From NCBI GenBank assembly GCA_001414345.1, contig LLCB01000139.1, positions 1 to 50,468 of the forward strand: DNA of 50,468 nt, read 5' to 3'. The notes under the pieces are model-generated. The model had not been told where the DNA came from. It saw nothing but the letters and a program-made list of their open reading frames with translations, and made no database searches. Positions 24,228-35,694 of the stretch are shown here, piece by piece. The stretch is from Hymenoscyphus infarciens. Its lineage: Eukaryota; Ascomycota; Leotiomycetes; Helotiales; Helotiaceae. A program made the translations under genes and the position numbers. Within the stretch, counting starts at the first letter, position 1. Every line of letters starts with the position of its first letter.

Positions 24228-24690
24228 TGGTCAGCCTAGTACTTAGGATAGGATAGGCTACTCACCTAGGTAAGGATAGGAGAGGCTAGGCTAGATTAGG
24301 ATTAAGGCTAGGCTAAGTTTAGCAGGCTAGGTACTCTAACTAGGATAGGAGTGGCTAGGAAAGTTCTAAAAACAGGATAGGAGTAGCTAGGTAGATAAAA
24401 AAAGGAGGCTAGGCTAGAGTAGGATTAGGAAGACAACCCCTAATTAGGACCTAGACCCTCTTTTCTAGCCGCCTTCTAGATATTAAGCGAAATTAGAGCC
24501 GCCTTGCTTTAAGCGAGATTAACTAGCCTAACTCTTCCCATCCTAGCCTCTCTATTTAGCAAGGAAAGGCAAGTAAGTACTATAGGATAGGAGTGGCTAG
24601 GAAAGCTAGAATTTAAGGATAGGAGAAGGCGGGATAGCCTTAAAATAGAGGCAGGAGGGAGAAGGAGCGTCGAGGTAGGATAGGATAACA
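24228..24690. repeat. Degenerate CTAGG/TAGGATAGG subrepeats inside the MITE
   Basis: Words such as GGATAGGAGTGGCTAGGAAAG (split as 24347-24366 and 24582-24602, nearly the same) and GGCTAGGCTAG recur many times. Reiterated subterminal words are known as transposase binding sites in hAT elements, so a binding role is plausible but unproven here. Confidence 0.7.
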
Positions 24691-24694
24691 GATT

Positions 24695-24717
24695 AGGCGG
24701 GGAAACCCAAAACACTG
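24695..24717 (-). repeat. Right terminal inverted repeat of hAT MITE
   Basis: The reverse complement of the left repeat, with G in place of C at the eleventh to twelfth base from the tip. It is followed at once by AAGCGAGT. Confidence 0.93.
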
Positions 24718-25519
24718 AAGCGAGTCTAAAGTGCTTCACGAGACTACTTGGAATCATGCTGAGATTTACGATCCAGACTCGTGGGCTTTAGAGAAATCAC
24801 GACGATTACGCAGACTATTTGACATAACTCGAGAGTGGGAAATATACAACAATTCGTATGAGATGCCTCTGTGATATCAGGCCATGGATTAGGCTGATAT
24901 TCGCAGGGTCCGTTCTATATACGTGCTATTAGTTAAAATAATACCGTTCGGTAGTCATTTTAGGTGAACTTTTGCGTTATCGTTCCTCTGGCGTAACGGT
25001 TACCTTGTGTATTATGCAGACTAATAGCTGGTAATATAACACCTCTGAGGCGCTTATGTCGGTTGATGCGATCCGGCAGGGGGCCTGGAGCAGTTTGCGT
25101 ATCCATGTCTTTCGTTGGCCAACAGCCAGATTCATTTGTACGGCTGCTAGATGAGCAGGATCCAAGAGCTATGCTGATACAATGCTATTGGGGTGCAGTT
25201 TTGAGCTGGACTGACCGGTGGTGGATCGTCGAGCCTGCAAAAGTTGTTTGTGTGAGGCTTTGCAGTTACTTGGATACGGTTCCAGACCAGAAAATTCACG
25301 ATTTATTACGTTTTCCCTCAAGCAAATGCGGTTATGCGATGGGAGATATAAATTAAAACCAAGACGAAAGATTTCTGCATATTTCTTCACAGGGACTTTC
25401 CAAATTATATACGACTATATGCGAGAAGGACTTGATCCAAGGGTAGCCAATAATCATTTTGTTATTTCTCCACCAAAAAGAGACAGACCCATGACAACTT
25501 TCGAAAGAGAAACTACTAC

Positions 25520-26517
25520 TCAGAACCGAGCACTATTACCCACTGTATCCTTGGTATACAACTTCAAGAACTCCGCCACAGTGGTAGGTACCACCTGTGG
25601 ATAACGCTTATTATCGGTCTTACCCAACAATGTCTGACCATTCAACATGTAGTACTGATAATACATACCCATCCACGCAAACACGTTAGCTGGGTTCTCT
25701 TTGAACTTGCAAGTCATGGTCGCATAAAGGTCCTCCAACGATCCTAATCTTTCGACTTTGGGCTCAACTCCATAGACATCTTGGTAAATCTTTGCCAATT
25801 CCTTGACGGACTTGCAGTCTCCCAAGTCTAAAGAAGGTTGTCAGCGAAATCCAATTCACAAGAAAATTAGAACGCATTCCAAATCTTACATTTGACAGCA
25901 CCAACAACATCCGAATCAACAGCAACCTCCGCAGTGAGCTTTGCCGTGTCTTTATACGTAGTCATCTCAAGCGGCTCATCACCAGTTCCATAATAACGGA
26001 AAACACCCCCAGCGGCATTAATGAAGCCAAGGAAAGGCGCCCAAACAACCTCCATAAACGCTCCATTGAGGATATGAACACCCTTGACCTTGTCTTTTCT
26101 CTCATCCTCCTCGAGGTACGCCTTCACGTGCTTCATGGCATCCTTGGCGGGGTGATCCCCAAACTTGAGACCGCGGAAATCGAGTGTGTAATCGGATGCA
26201 ATGTATCGCGGGACGTTCTCTGCGATGCAGGCATCGATGAGCGTTTTTTGACCGTCGACCATGAGAGTGTTGTCTCCGAGATAACAACAGATGGCGACAG
26301 AAGTGCCGGCAAGAGCTTTTCGGAGGGCAGCGCTGTCTGTGGACTGGGCCTCGAAAACCTTGACTTGTGGGTTCGATCGTGTACTCTCATCCAGCTTTTC
26401 AGCTGAGCGACAGATACCGTGGATGGTGACCTTTGGGTGGTTTTGAAGAAGGGAGGTGGTAATGAGACGAGCCATTTTCCCGGTGAAACCGGCGATGGCT
26501 ACTGTGATTGAGGACAT
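25520..26517 (-). CDS. NmrA-like NAD(P)-binding protein 1
   Basis: This is a predicted Rossmann-fold protein of the NmrA / isoflavone-reductase-like (atypical SDR) group. Exons are 26517-25890 and 25827-25520 with a 62-nt intron (311 aa, typical). The N-terminus VAIAGFTGKMARLI is the dinucleotide-binding loop, in a variant GxTGxxA form. The middle has CCYLGDNTLMVDGQKTLIDAC and IASDYTLDF, and the C-terminal exon is helical. The usual SDR YxxxK pair is not clear, as is common in NmrA-type proteins, so it may be a redox sensor or a reductase. Its 3' end faces the transcription-factor relic. A second, unrelated-looking NmrA-type gene lies 3.1 kb away on the other strand. Confidence 0.85.
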
Positions 26518-27967
26518 TTTGGAAAGTTACGTTTGAATATTCTCTTGTGATTGAAGATGAGGTGTTTGTGGTGTGTAGTAGAGAGTCTGCGGCTGAAATT
26601 CGAATGATGTAATTATACTCCCTCGATTTCCCCTCTTTCAGCCTCAAATTCATCTAGTTGGAAACCACTTTTGCCGCTTGGAAGTTAGGTGAGCTAATTC
26701 TCCAACTATTCGGTTTTGTTTGACGGACATATGATGGATGTTTGGAATTCCTTGCACAAATGTGGCTCACGTTCCGCAACTAGGTTAGCATATGCGAGAC
26801 ATTCCCGCATTACCGGGCACCCACCTGGAAAAAGCGGCACTGGATGCTGAGAGCGGCAATTTATATGCAGGGTGGGACCTAATTATACTACTATCTTTCT
26901 ATAAGGATTGTAGACAAGACATTCATTTGAAATGATTCAGAAATCAAGCGAGATTTTTGGACCTCTTATTCAAAAGCATTTGAATCTTTTATAAATTTAA
27001 AGCAAGTAGAGCGCATTCCTTGGCCCTTGACAATATTTTTGATACTATTTTCAAAGCGAACTCCTGATTTGGTATTTGGGTATTTAATTACGGAGATCAC
27101 TCCTTTCTATCATTTGGGCTGCTCATCAGGATTCTTTCACTTTCTCTTCGCTGTCTCATTTTTTCTGATGATACGATCGCCGTTGAGAAGCCGCCGGAGA
27201 CTTTGGCGAGTACGTTACAAGTTAGGCGAGCACGTTCTGCTTTTGTAATAGTTGAGTGTCAATTTAATGCCCTCTCCGCCATTCAGATGAAGAAGATCTT
27301 TGTGTCATGCCCATGGCTAAGACCTCGACAAAGCTATTAGATGGCGTGAGCAAAGATGATATTTGTAGCCAGTCTGCCAAAGGGACCGTGAAGGAAAGAT
27401 CAATCCTGTTTAGACCCACTTTCTTGTGCTGTTGTGGGGAAGACGCCGTTTTCGGGCCATATCAAAGTGGTTTTTGGTCGAGTAACTGCAAAAAGGGAAT
27501 TCCAAGTGGGAGTAATACACCATACACACACCCAAAGACCTCAGCTTAGTTGACAGGATGCGTAACACATAGATAATTCAGTGTTGTGGCTGGGATAGCT
27601 CTGCACGATATCAAAATTGAGAAGTCGTTTTCCAAATTGTTTACACGCAAGAATGGTTTGCAAGAACTGGTGACGTCCAATCATGAGGTCGAATTCAGAT
27701 ATCCCCCGGCAGAAAGTACCCTAGTTGCTGACTTGGAGTCTAGGCTCATCTTTCCCCCGGATTTCATGCATATTCTTCTCATTACTTCTTATTTTAACAC
27801 AACCCATCAAGCAAGACAGGATCTCAGAAGTAGCAGAAGTATCATGTTGTTTCGCATTCATTGTCATTCTTTCAAGAAGTTTCATGCTATTCAATGGCAA
27901 ATTTCCCATCCTAATCAAACATCGCAAGCTCCGATCAGCTAATCCACAGCCAGCATGACCAGAGAAA
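26518..27967. other. 1.45-kb intergenic region
   Basis: It lies between the start of the NmrA-like gene and the 3' end of the SDR gene. Open frames here (for example 27586-27942) show no family motif and unlikely composition. I saw nothing else in it. Confidence 0.5.
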
Positions 27968-28876
27968 CTACCACTTCTCAACCCAAGGTCGAATGTCAAT
28001 TTCTTGAGTAAAGGCAGATCTCGGCTGGGTATGAAGATGCCAGTACGTCTCAGCGATCTCAAAAATTGTCAGCACAGTCAACTCAAACAGCGGCAAGATG
28101 AGAACTTACACTCGCCGGACTAATCTTAGCCTCGGGTCCAGCATCCTTATGATAATCCCTCGTTCTAGGAATATCAATGACCCCATCAATAATAGCATTT
28201 GCAACATGAACACCCCTCGGCCCAAATTCTCTCGCAAGACTCTGAGCCAAAGCCCTAGCTGCGAATTTTCCCGATGCGAAACTAGAGAATTTAGCGGAAC
28301 CTCGCACGGATGCTGTTGCGCCGGTGAATATTAGTGTTGGTGGGTATTTGTATTCTCGTTCTGTTGTTTTGAGGAGTCTAGGTAAGACGGCTTGGGCGAA
28401 ATGAAAGCCCCCTTTGCTGGAATTTATTTCAGCGTTTCATCCTGGGAACGATAGGAGATGGGGACTTACCCTTCTACGTTGAATGGACTCACGAATTCGG
28501 CTTCGGTTAGTTCTAGGAAAGATTTGACAGCAAGTCTCCCACTGGCATTGAAGATGGCTGCCTGTGTATTTGATTAGTGATCAAGAGGAAATGCATTTCT
28601 GTTGACCGGGAATGTACTCACAGCAATGGAAGAGTCCTTTCCGAACTTCTCATCGATTGTCTGAAAGGCATTCTTGACACTCTCTGCATCGGAAAGATCT
28701 GTTGGGACCCCGAATGCTGAACCTCCCTTATCGTTGATCTCAGTAACGACAGAGTTATAACTCTCAGGAGTCCGAGCAAGAACAACGACAGGATAAGCTT
28801 CGGCGAATTTTCGTGCTACCGATGCTCCAGTTCCTGGCCCTACTCCAGCGACCACTGCGTAGATTTTTGATGCCAT
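27968..28876 (-). CDS. Short-chain dehydrogenase/reductase, atypical active site
   Basis: This is a predicted NAD(P)-dependent SDR of 247 aa. Exons are 28876-28622, 28561-28470, 28416-28110 and 28057-27968. The N-terminus has the glycine motif VAGVGPGTGASVARKFA. The middle has AAIFNASGRLAVKSFLELTEAEF and GFHFAQAVLPRLL, and the end is YWHLHTQPRSAF followed by DIRPWVEKW, a tail common to a group of fungal and bacterial SDRs. The catalytic YxxxK position reads FASGK, so tyrosine is replaced by phenylalanine. I recall the same change in relatives of this group, so it may be normal for them rather than a defect. The CAG acceptor of exon 3 was chosen because it alone keeps the phase. The substrate is unknown. 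Confidence 0.86.
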
Positions 28877-29631
28877 TTTTGCGTTTGGATTTAGGAAAGT
28901 TTTGGTTTGAAAAGGGGTTGTTGAAGTTGCTTTGAAATGCAGGAAATGATGCAAGAGCTCAACCCCTCAGCTGAATAATCAACGGCGTTGACGTGATCGA
29001 GGTAAGGGTAGCTTGGAAAGAAGCGTCTTTAGTCGGAAAAACTGTGATTACTTATCACTATCTTCGACATTCTTTGTGCCCAATTGTTTACAATACAATT
29101 GTTCCTCCTACATCTATTTGACCGCAGCTCTTGATTATGCGGGTGGTGGGGTGTTGAGTAGTTCGGCCCGAGGAAATTTCACCGGCCCGACCCCGCTTTC
29201 AATATTCTCAAAACGTGCTCGAACATTTTCCCAGCTGGAAAGAAAAAGATTAGAATATCAAAGTTTACGCTTATTCAACATGAATTTATGAGCTGATAAG
29301 CTGCTAAAATTAGAGTCATGAACTTGTCATGTGTCATCATTCGCTTCGCTCTGTCTGAGAGACAAAGAAACACAGCGAAAGGGCCCGACGCCGAAGAGCG
29401 ACCTTCCGGCGGACACATTCGCGAAACATGCGATGACGACAAAAAAAAGTCTCCGGACAGGGGAAAAAGGAATTATGAAGAGAGTATATTAAGGGCTGAA
29501 TCTCTGGAAGAGAATATACTTTTGATCATACAAAATAACAACTTCTTCACTACTCTAGTACTTTCTTCAACTCACTAACACTAAGAAAATCCCAAAACTC
29601 CAAATCAAAAAACCAAAACACACTTTTCAAC
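28877..29631. other. Divergent promoter region, SDR / NmrA-like 2
   Basis: This 755-bp spacer lies between two genes transcribed in opposite directions. It offers a shared promoter for two NAD(P)-binding enzymes. No coding signal was seen. Confidence 0.5.
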
Positions 29632-30708
29632 ATGTCAACCACAAAGAAGATCATCGCAGTCATCGGTGCAACCGGTGGCCAAGGTGGCTCAGTCGTCAAG
29701 TCAATTCTAGGAGATGCAACTACGAGCAGCAACTGGGCAGTCCGAGGAATTACCCGAGATGTCACAAAGGAGTCTTCAAAAAAGCTCGCAGCACAAGGTG
29801 CTGAGATTGTTACTGTAAGCAATACCCCTCAAACAATAAATCCAAAATTGTTACTAATGACTACCAGGCCGATGTCAACTCCAAGGAGAGCTTACTGAAG
29901 GCTTTCACCGGAGCATACGCCGTATTCGCGGTAACAAACTACTGGGAGAAGATGGACATGGAACTCGAGATCCAACAAGGGAAGAACCTCGCCGATGCCG
30001 CATTAGTAAGTCCCGTCCCTCCTCCACACTAAAACATCAATTTTCAAACAAGATACTAACACTCAACAGGAAGCCGGAGTCCAACACTTCATCTGGTCCT
30101 CCCTCCGCAACGTAACAGAACTAACACACGGCGCCCTGAAAAACGTTCACCACTTCGACTCAAAGGCCAAAGTCGAAGACTACATCCGCACCACCTCCCT
30201 CCCCTCAACCTACATGATGCCCGGCTTCTACATGTCCAACTTACCTGGTGGAAACCTTCGTCCCTCACCCCAAGACGGGACATGGACACTCGCTATGCCC
30301 GTCCCAGCCACAACTCAAGTCCCTCTCTTCGCTACAACCCAGGACACTGGAAAGTTCGTAAAGGCAATCCTGAACAAACGAGAGGAGACACTGGGAAAGC
30401 GTGTTTTGGCTGCTACTAAGTATTACTCATTCCAAGAGATTCTTGATGTTTTCAAGTCTACTTTCCCTGAGGCGGGTAAGACTGCGAAGTACTTTGAGGC
30501 GCCTCATGAGGTGTATAAGGGATTCTTGACCGACGCAGGCCTCCCTGAATTCGGAGCACAAGAATTATTAGAGAATATGAGACTGTTGAATGAGGGAGGG
30601 TATTATGGTGGTGAGAGCCTGGATTGGAGTCACTCTTTGGTTGAGGAGAAGCTCACCTCATGGGAGGAATTCATCAAGGCTGATAAGACCTTTGCTGAGT
30701 TGAAGTAA
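29632..30708 (+). CDS. NmrA-like family protein 2 (HSCARG/NMRAL1 type)
   Basis: This is a predicted NAD(P)-binding NmrA-like protein, similar in layout to HSCARG redox sensors. Exons are 29632-29814, 29868-30005 and 30070-30708 (319 aa, the family size), all phase 0. The Rossmann motif is IIAVIGATGGQGGSVVKSI. Next come the characteristic AVFAVTNYWEKMD and AGVQHFIWSSL segments, then YMMPGFYMSNL and a C-terminal half ending in the WEEFIKADKTFAELK helix. Codon use is strongly biased to C-ending codons, suggesting good expression. Its stop is only 41 bp from the stop of the convergent phosphoesterase gene, so the 3' untranslated regions must overlap. Confidence 0.9.
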
Positions 30709-30749
30709 ATTTCTGGAAATCTTTTGTATATGTTAAAAAATTAGAGCTT

Positions 30750-32783
30750 CTATGAAGAATACGTTACGCTGAATGTTTGGAAATATGTGGTCTCGCTTGT
30801 GATCTGGATGCTTCCTGTTCCATCGATCGTGACATACTTCCCATTCTCCTTTTTGAGTGAGTATCCCTTGCCAGCGGCAAAATCAACCGTGTAGGTTTCA
30901 GCTCCACTGGAGCTGTCAATTAGGCCGGTGTGACTGCCAATGTATCGGCCATCAACTGCACTACTGATTGTGAAGGTATTACCACCATCCGCAAGACTGT
31001 GAACCACCCAACGTTGAGAAATGCTCTCGTGGTTCGAGGTGCTTTTTGAGGCAGTGAAATCTCTGGATGGCTTGCCAGTATTGGTAATAGCATAACCACC
31101 AAGCTCGAAAACAAGATATCTCCCTTCAGTCAGTGCACCCCTCATTGGTTTGAATCCTTGCTCGGAAAGAGTATTGACATCGCTCGGTTTGAACTGCGAG
31201 CCATAAGGAGGAGGAGGTTGGATGACACTGTAAAGACTTTCGCAATGTGAACTTCCATCATAAACACCCTCCGAATTCGTATGAGGAGCCGGTGCATCTG
31301 GTATGCTGGGAAGTGAAAAGTCGGGATTGGCGAAATCAAAGGCATTGACAAGGGAAGACATATGTTCGCGTCGCCACGGTACCATTTCATCCGTCTTGAC
31401 ATTCTTTCCTTTTGCTGCTAGCCATTCCTCGACGAAGAGGATTTGAGAATTGTGATCCGCGTGTTCTGTGAAGACGGAACCGCCTCGTGTCCAGGGACTG
31501 ATGATGTAAAATGGGAGGCGGACACCGGGGCCACTATATGTGTATCCTACTTCTTTGTAAGGATCTTCGAGCCATTCGCCTGGTGTTCCGGAAGGAGAGT
31601 GATATGGTGTTACTAGCTTTTGGTCAGTATTTTTCAATGGCGAGTGAGGAAGCACACACCATGGTCACCCCATCCTCCGGACTCATCATAAGAAATTATG
31701 AGTGCTGTTTTTGAATATGCAGCTCCCTTCGTAACAGCGTCAAGAACCTTTTTCTGCAACCAAGCGCCATCTCTCGGAGAATAAGGAGGATGCTCAGACA
31801 GCTCAGCAGGACCAATGATATACGAAATAGCGGGAAGACTTCCATTTGCAGCTTGCGCATAGAAATCATTGAGAGTATTCCCAACCATGCCTTTATTATT
31901 CAAAGCGCTTCCCTTCAAGGAATTTTGGAATTGAGAAAACCAAGCCAGTGGATTGTCATCAAAATTGTCCGTGTCTTGGAAAACAGACCATGAAACACCG
32001 GCATCTTCATAGAATTCCGCTGCAGTCTTCCAGGAAACGGGATAGCAGTTGAAACCACCAGCTTCACATCCCGGAGTCTCGTTATTATCAATATAAGGGT
32101 ATCCACCTTCGTCCTTGGTCTGAGGGGAGCCTGGGACATTGACTGATCCTGAGACCCACGTGACACGGTTGGGGTTGGTTGATGCAACTACGGACTCCTG
32201 TTGTAGATGTGAGTATCGTGAAACTCATTGGAAGTAGGAAAACGTGTTGGAATTACCTGATACATATCACCAACAGTCCATCCATCAGCAATAGAAAACT
32301 GAACTGGAAGATCACCCCTTTGGTAATGTCCCCAACTGGAGGCCGTGTTGTTGGTAACCCAGTGGTTGTTCAGCCCACCATTAATTGCAGCATGGTTTTC
32401 CTGCCAGCCATTACTACCAGCAACCATGCATTGCGTCGCTTCCGGAAATGTACCGCCAAGATAATTGAGATACCACGGAAGAAGGTAGGAAGTATTAGAA
32501 ACCACGGTTGGATTGACTTCTTGCTGCCAAACTGGGTTTCCACCGTTGACTTGAACATTTGGGTCGGAAAAGCCTCGAACTCCGGCCATGGTTCCAAAGT
32601 AATGATCGAAGGCTCGATTCTCTGGAATTATTTAGAAATGTTCGCTAGGGGAACAGGAGCGGGAATTTTACCTTGCATGAAGAGTACGACATGCTCGATA
32701 TCAGCTATCGAGCCAGCTAAAGCCGAGTCGAGCAGCGGAAACATGACTGCAACCGCAGAGACAATTCTGGAAACGACTGCCAT
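30750..32783 (-). CDS. Secreted phospholipase C-type phosphoesterase
   Basis: This is a predicted member of the phosphoesterase family that includes non-haemolytic phospholipase C and acid phosphatases, which hydrolyse phospholipid or other phosphate esters outside the cell. Exons are 32783-32672, 32621-32257, 32197-31660 and 31612-30750 (625 aa). A signal peptide (about residues 1-23, cleavage after ALA) is followed by IEHVVLFMQENRAFDHYFGTM, the N-terminal metal-site motif, and by ISYDESGGWGDHVTPYHSP, the second metal-site motif, which spans the third intron. The C-terminal 150 residues form a beta-rich tail like the extra domain of bacterial phospholipase C. Glu/Asn and Asp/His ligands are all present, so it looks active. 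It is transcribed away from the multicopper oxidase. Confidence 0.92.
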
Positions 32784-33569
32784 TTCGAACAAAATGTCAG
32801 TAGCGATGCTGATACGATGATAAGAGCATAGCACCTATGGAGATATATAGAAAATATATATCAAAGGATGCCGGGTGTTCCAACAGAAGGGGCTGTCGCC
32901 GTGCGTAGGTGCATAGGCGGGACAGCAAGCACCCTTGCCCTATCAAAATGAAGCTTTTCTCTCTCCGCTCACGGTGCCGGGTCAGAAAACGTGCAATTCA
33001 AGATTGTCTAGTCTCGAAATGATCTGCAGCAGCTATCTCACTATCGCATCTGTTCCGGGAGAAGCTCCTGGGAATGGAGGGGGAAACATAAAGATGGAGT
33101 GCCCAAATCAGCACGTTTGTCATCCCAAAGGCAGTGAGTGGTAGGATTTCGGATAGGGGAAAATCTAGACACGAAGTACGGAGTATCCAATGGCGTCTGC
33201 AGATGATTGCCCGTGGAATAGGTGAGAGTAAGTACCAACCCCGCAGCGATGCAGGTCAGCAGCGCCACTGTTGGTTGCAGGTGGAAGGTTCTTCTGCGTG
33301 TCTTCTGCCTTCCTATTTACGTTAACAGCCCAAAGGTTAGCGTTACACGTGCCCGGCGTGATTGTTGGCTCACAGCCACGTGCACAGCCACCAGGAACAT
33401 CTCCCAGGCCACGAAGCCCTTCATATCTTCATCTCTTCGTATCTTCATATTGGAATCGCTCGAGACTTGAGATGCCCTCAAGCACAAGCACTCCGGACCA
33501 AAGAGAGAGTTGTTGATGTCGTCGATGGAGACGATGAGTCGGTGAGAAGAAAGATGACCTGAGGTTGAA
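32784..33569. promoter_or_regulatory. Divergent promoter, phosphoesterase / multicopper oxidase
   Basis: This 786-bp spacer separates two oppositely transcribed genes for secreted or membrane enzymes. An AT-rich TATATA stretch (about 32841-32865) lies near the phosphoesterase start and can serve as its TATA region. No coding signal was seen. Confidence 0.5.
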
Positions 33570-35694
33570 ATGAAGCAGGCGCCGGGAAAGACAGGCATCA
33601 TGAAAAACGAAAGGAAGGAACGAAGAAGTCAAGATGAAATCAGCCTCAACTCAACCACAGAAGAATTCGAGTGCGAGTCCGATCCATCTGCAGACCTGCT
33701 CTCAGATGTCGAATCGCAAGAACCACAAGAGTACGAGGGCGTCGCCTCACACGATCGGAGCGCAAAACTTCGGACAATCGGTCTGATCTTCGCTATCTTC
33801 TTCTCTCTTTTTCTGAGCATCTCTTCGATCAAAAGGCTTTCCTATACAAGGGCCATCTACTCCAATTCAAATCATGGGACTTGGGCATTTGACGACATTG
33901 AAAGCGAGCCCCAAGAGCGAACCCTAGGAGTCAAGCTACACCCTCAAAATCACGAAAATCGTCCCGCGAAAACGATAACCCACGACTGGACCATTACCTC
34001 GGGCTATCGTTCTCCAGATGGCGTCAAGAAAAAGGTATATCTTGTAAATGGAAAATTCCCGGGCCCAACGATCGAATGCCGTTCCGGAGATCGACTGATC
34101 ATTCATGTCAAGAACGAGTTGGAATCAGAAGGAATCTCGATCCACTGGCACGGTTTACATATGCGCAATGCCAATTCTATGGATGGTGCTGTGGGAATGA
34201 CCCAATGTCCACTTCCCAAGGGAAGGAGTTTTACCTACGATTTCGAGGTTGAAGAATATCAATCGGGGTCATTTTGGTGGCATGCTCATTCTGAGATCCA
34301 GAGGGGTGACGGTATGTACGGGGGTTTGGTTGTGCACAAGCCTTTGGGGCAGAAAACAGAGGTAGAAAAGCTAGATTATGACCAAGATATGCTTTTACTA
34401 ATTGGAGATTGGTATCATCGGAGCTCAGAAGAGGTTCTTGAGTGGTACATGAGTACGCGTGGATTCGGGAATGAGGTACGTTTTGGTAAACTCTTCTCAT
34501 TTCACTGCCCGCTTACACTTTACAGCCGGTGCCAGATTCGTTATTGATTAACGGCGCCGGCCGTTTCCAGTGCGCAATGGCGGTTCCGGCACGTCCAGTT
34601 GAGTGTGAGGACCTCAATCCAGAAGATATAATGAGTATTCTTGGGGTACATTCAACTACTCGTTTGCGTATTGTTAATACTGGGTAAGATTACTCAACAC
34701 ATTTCTTGATATAACCCGCTAACAACACTTAGCTCTCTTACTGGGCTCTCCCTTGGGATCACATCTGGAAGATTGACTCCTTTAACAATAGATGGAGATT
34801 TCAAAATTGACGGGCATGCCAGTAGCTCGGTCGGAATACTCTATCCTGGGCAGAGAACAGATTTGTTATTCGAGCCCGAGTCTTCTACGGCCCAACTCAT
34901 CATAAACCTCGATCCTGAGTATGTTCCATTGCCTCCTAGTCTTGCACTAAACTTACATCCGCGCCAGGAACTTCAATTTCCCCAATTTCGCATTACGCCC
35001 TAACCAATCCTTCCCTTTAATTACAGATCTTCAGACTGACAATAACGACAACTCATCCGCAACCATCGACGCCTCTTCGTTCTTCGACCTCTCCTCAGCA
35101 AACGGCCTCCCATCCACCAACCCAATCCCCCAAGAAGTAAACCAAACAATCCTCCTCTACACTAAAACTGAAAAACTCTCAATAAACGCCAACAAACCTC
35201 TCGGATTCATAAACCGTACCTCATGGTCGCCCCAAAAACAACCCCTAATATCCCTCCCCCGCTCTAAATGGGACGAGAATCAATTCGTCCCTCATATCCC
35301 GCTTATCTCAAACTTTGTCAGCCGGGTTGATATAATCCTCAACAACCTAGATGATGGCTCTCATCCTTTTCATCTTCACGGCCATGATTTTTACGTGCTG
35401 GCTTCGAGCCGTACTGATCATGGTTGGGGAAGCTATTCCCCATACGAAAAGTTCGGTTCCTCTTCTCTAAAACCAGAAATCAATTTACGAAACCCAGTCA
35501 AGAGGGATACAGTTATGGTTCCTAGTCATGGATACGTGATTTTGAGGGTCGAGTTTCGGGATGAGGGAATTTGGATGTTTCATTGTCATGTTTTGTGGCA
35601 TGGTGCTAGTGGAATGGCGATGGGGTTCCAGGTTGGCGGGGTGGTGGGACATGAGGGGGTTGATCTGGGGGCTGGGGAACTTTGTGAGGAGTAA
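33570..35694 (+). CDS. Membrane-anchored multicopper oxidase
   Basis: This is a predicted laccase-like multicopper oxidase, which oxidises a substrate (phenols, metals or others) while reducing oxygen to water. Exons are 33570-34475, 34526-34683, 34733-34918 and 34968-35694 (658 aa). All four copper-ligand motifs are seen: HWHG (192-195), WWHAHSE (236-242), HPFHLHGH and FHCHVLWHGASGMAM near the end, with Met at the axial position. Instead of a signal peptide the N-terminus has 68 polar residues, then one hydrophobic helix (about 69-87, TIGLIFAIFFSLFLSISSI), then the catalytic domains. This predicts a type II membrane protein with its active site outside or in the lumen. Fet3-type enzymes are anchored at the other end. 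The substrate is not evident. Confidence 0.92.

Larger units (their letters stand above)
24197..24725. mobile_element. hAT-type MITE (513 bp) with 8-bp target duplication
   Basis: Element 24205-24717 starts CAGTGTTTTGG and ends CCAAAACACTG. The 23-bp terminal inverted repeats (24205-24227, 24695-24717) differ at one base. Both sides carry the identical 8-bp AAGCGAGT (24197-24204 and 24718-24725). CAGTG-type ends plus 8-bp duplication are diagnostic of the hAT superfamily. The interior has no transposase and consists largely of TAGGATAGG, GGCTAGG and similar words, so it is a non-autonomous MITE. It lies inside the decayed transcription factor and its exact removal rejoins the reading frame. 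Confidence 0.93.
23800..25356 (+). pseudogene. Decayed fungal transcription factor (C-terminal regulatory half) split by a MITE
   Basis: Three collinear pieces in different frames match the middle and C-terminal part of UPC2-like Zn2Cys6 regulators. Piece 1 (about 23840-23992) has LAFSAIHLSHLRLDEKKY. After a one-base frameshift at 23993, piece 2 (23994-24204 plus 24726-24871) has DVEKADAIIASCHLHAML and WLRTMEGVSIL, and continues in frame only if the MITE and one target duplicate are ignored. It then ends at TGA 24872-24874. Piece 3 (about 24997-25356) has QPDSFVRLLDEQDPRAM and DRWWIVEPAK before TAA. No N-terminal zinc cluster is visible upstream. The family assignment is from remembered conserved motifs; the degeneration is seen directly. 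Confidence 0.75.

Noticed and set aside
28411..28413. AAAG acceptor for SDR exon 3
   Set aside because: It gives a residue count closer to relatives but breaks the reading phase; the CAG acceptor six bases upstream keeps it.
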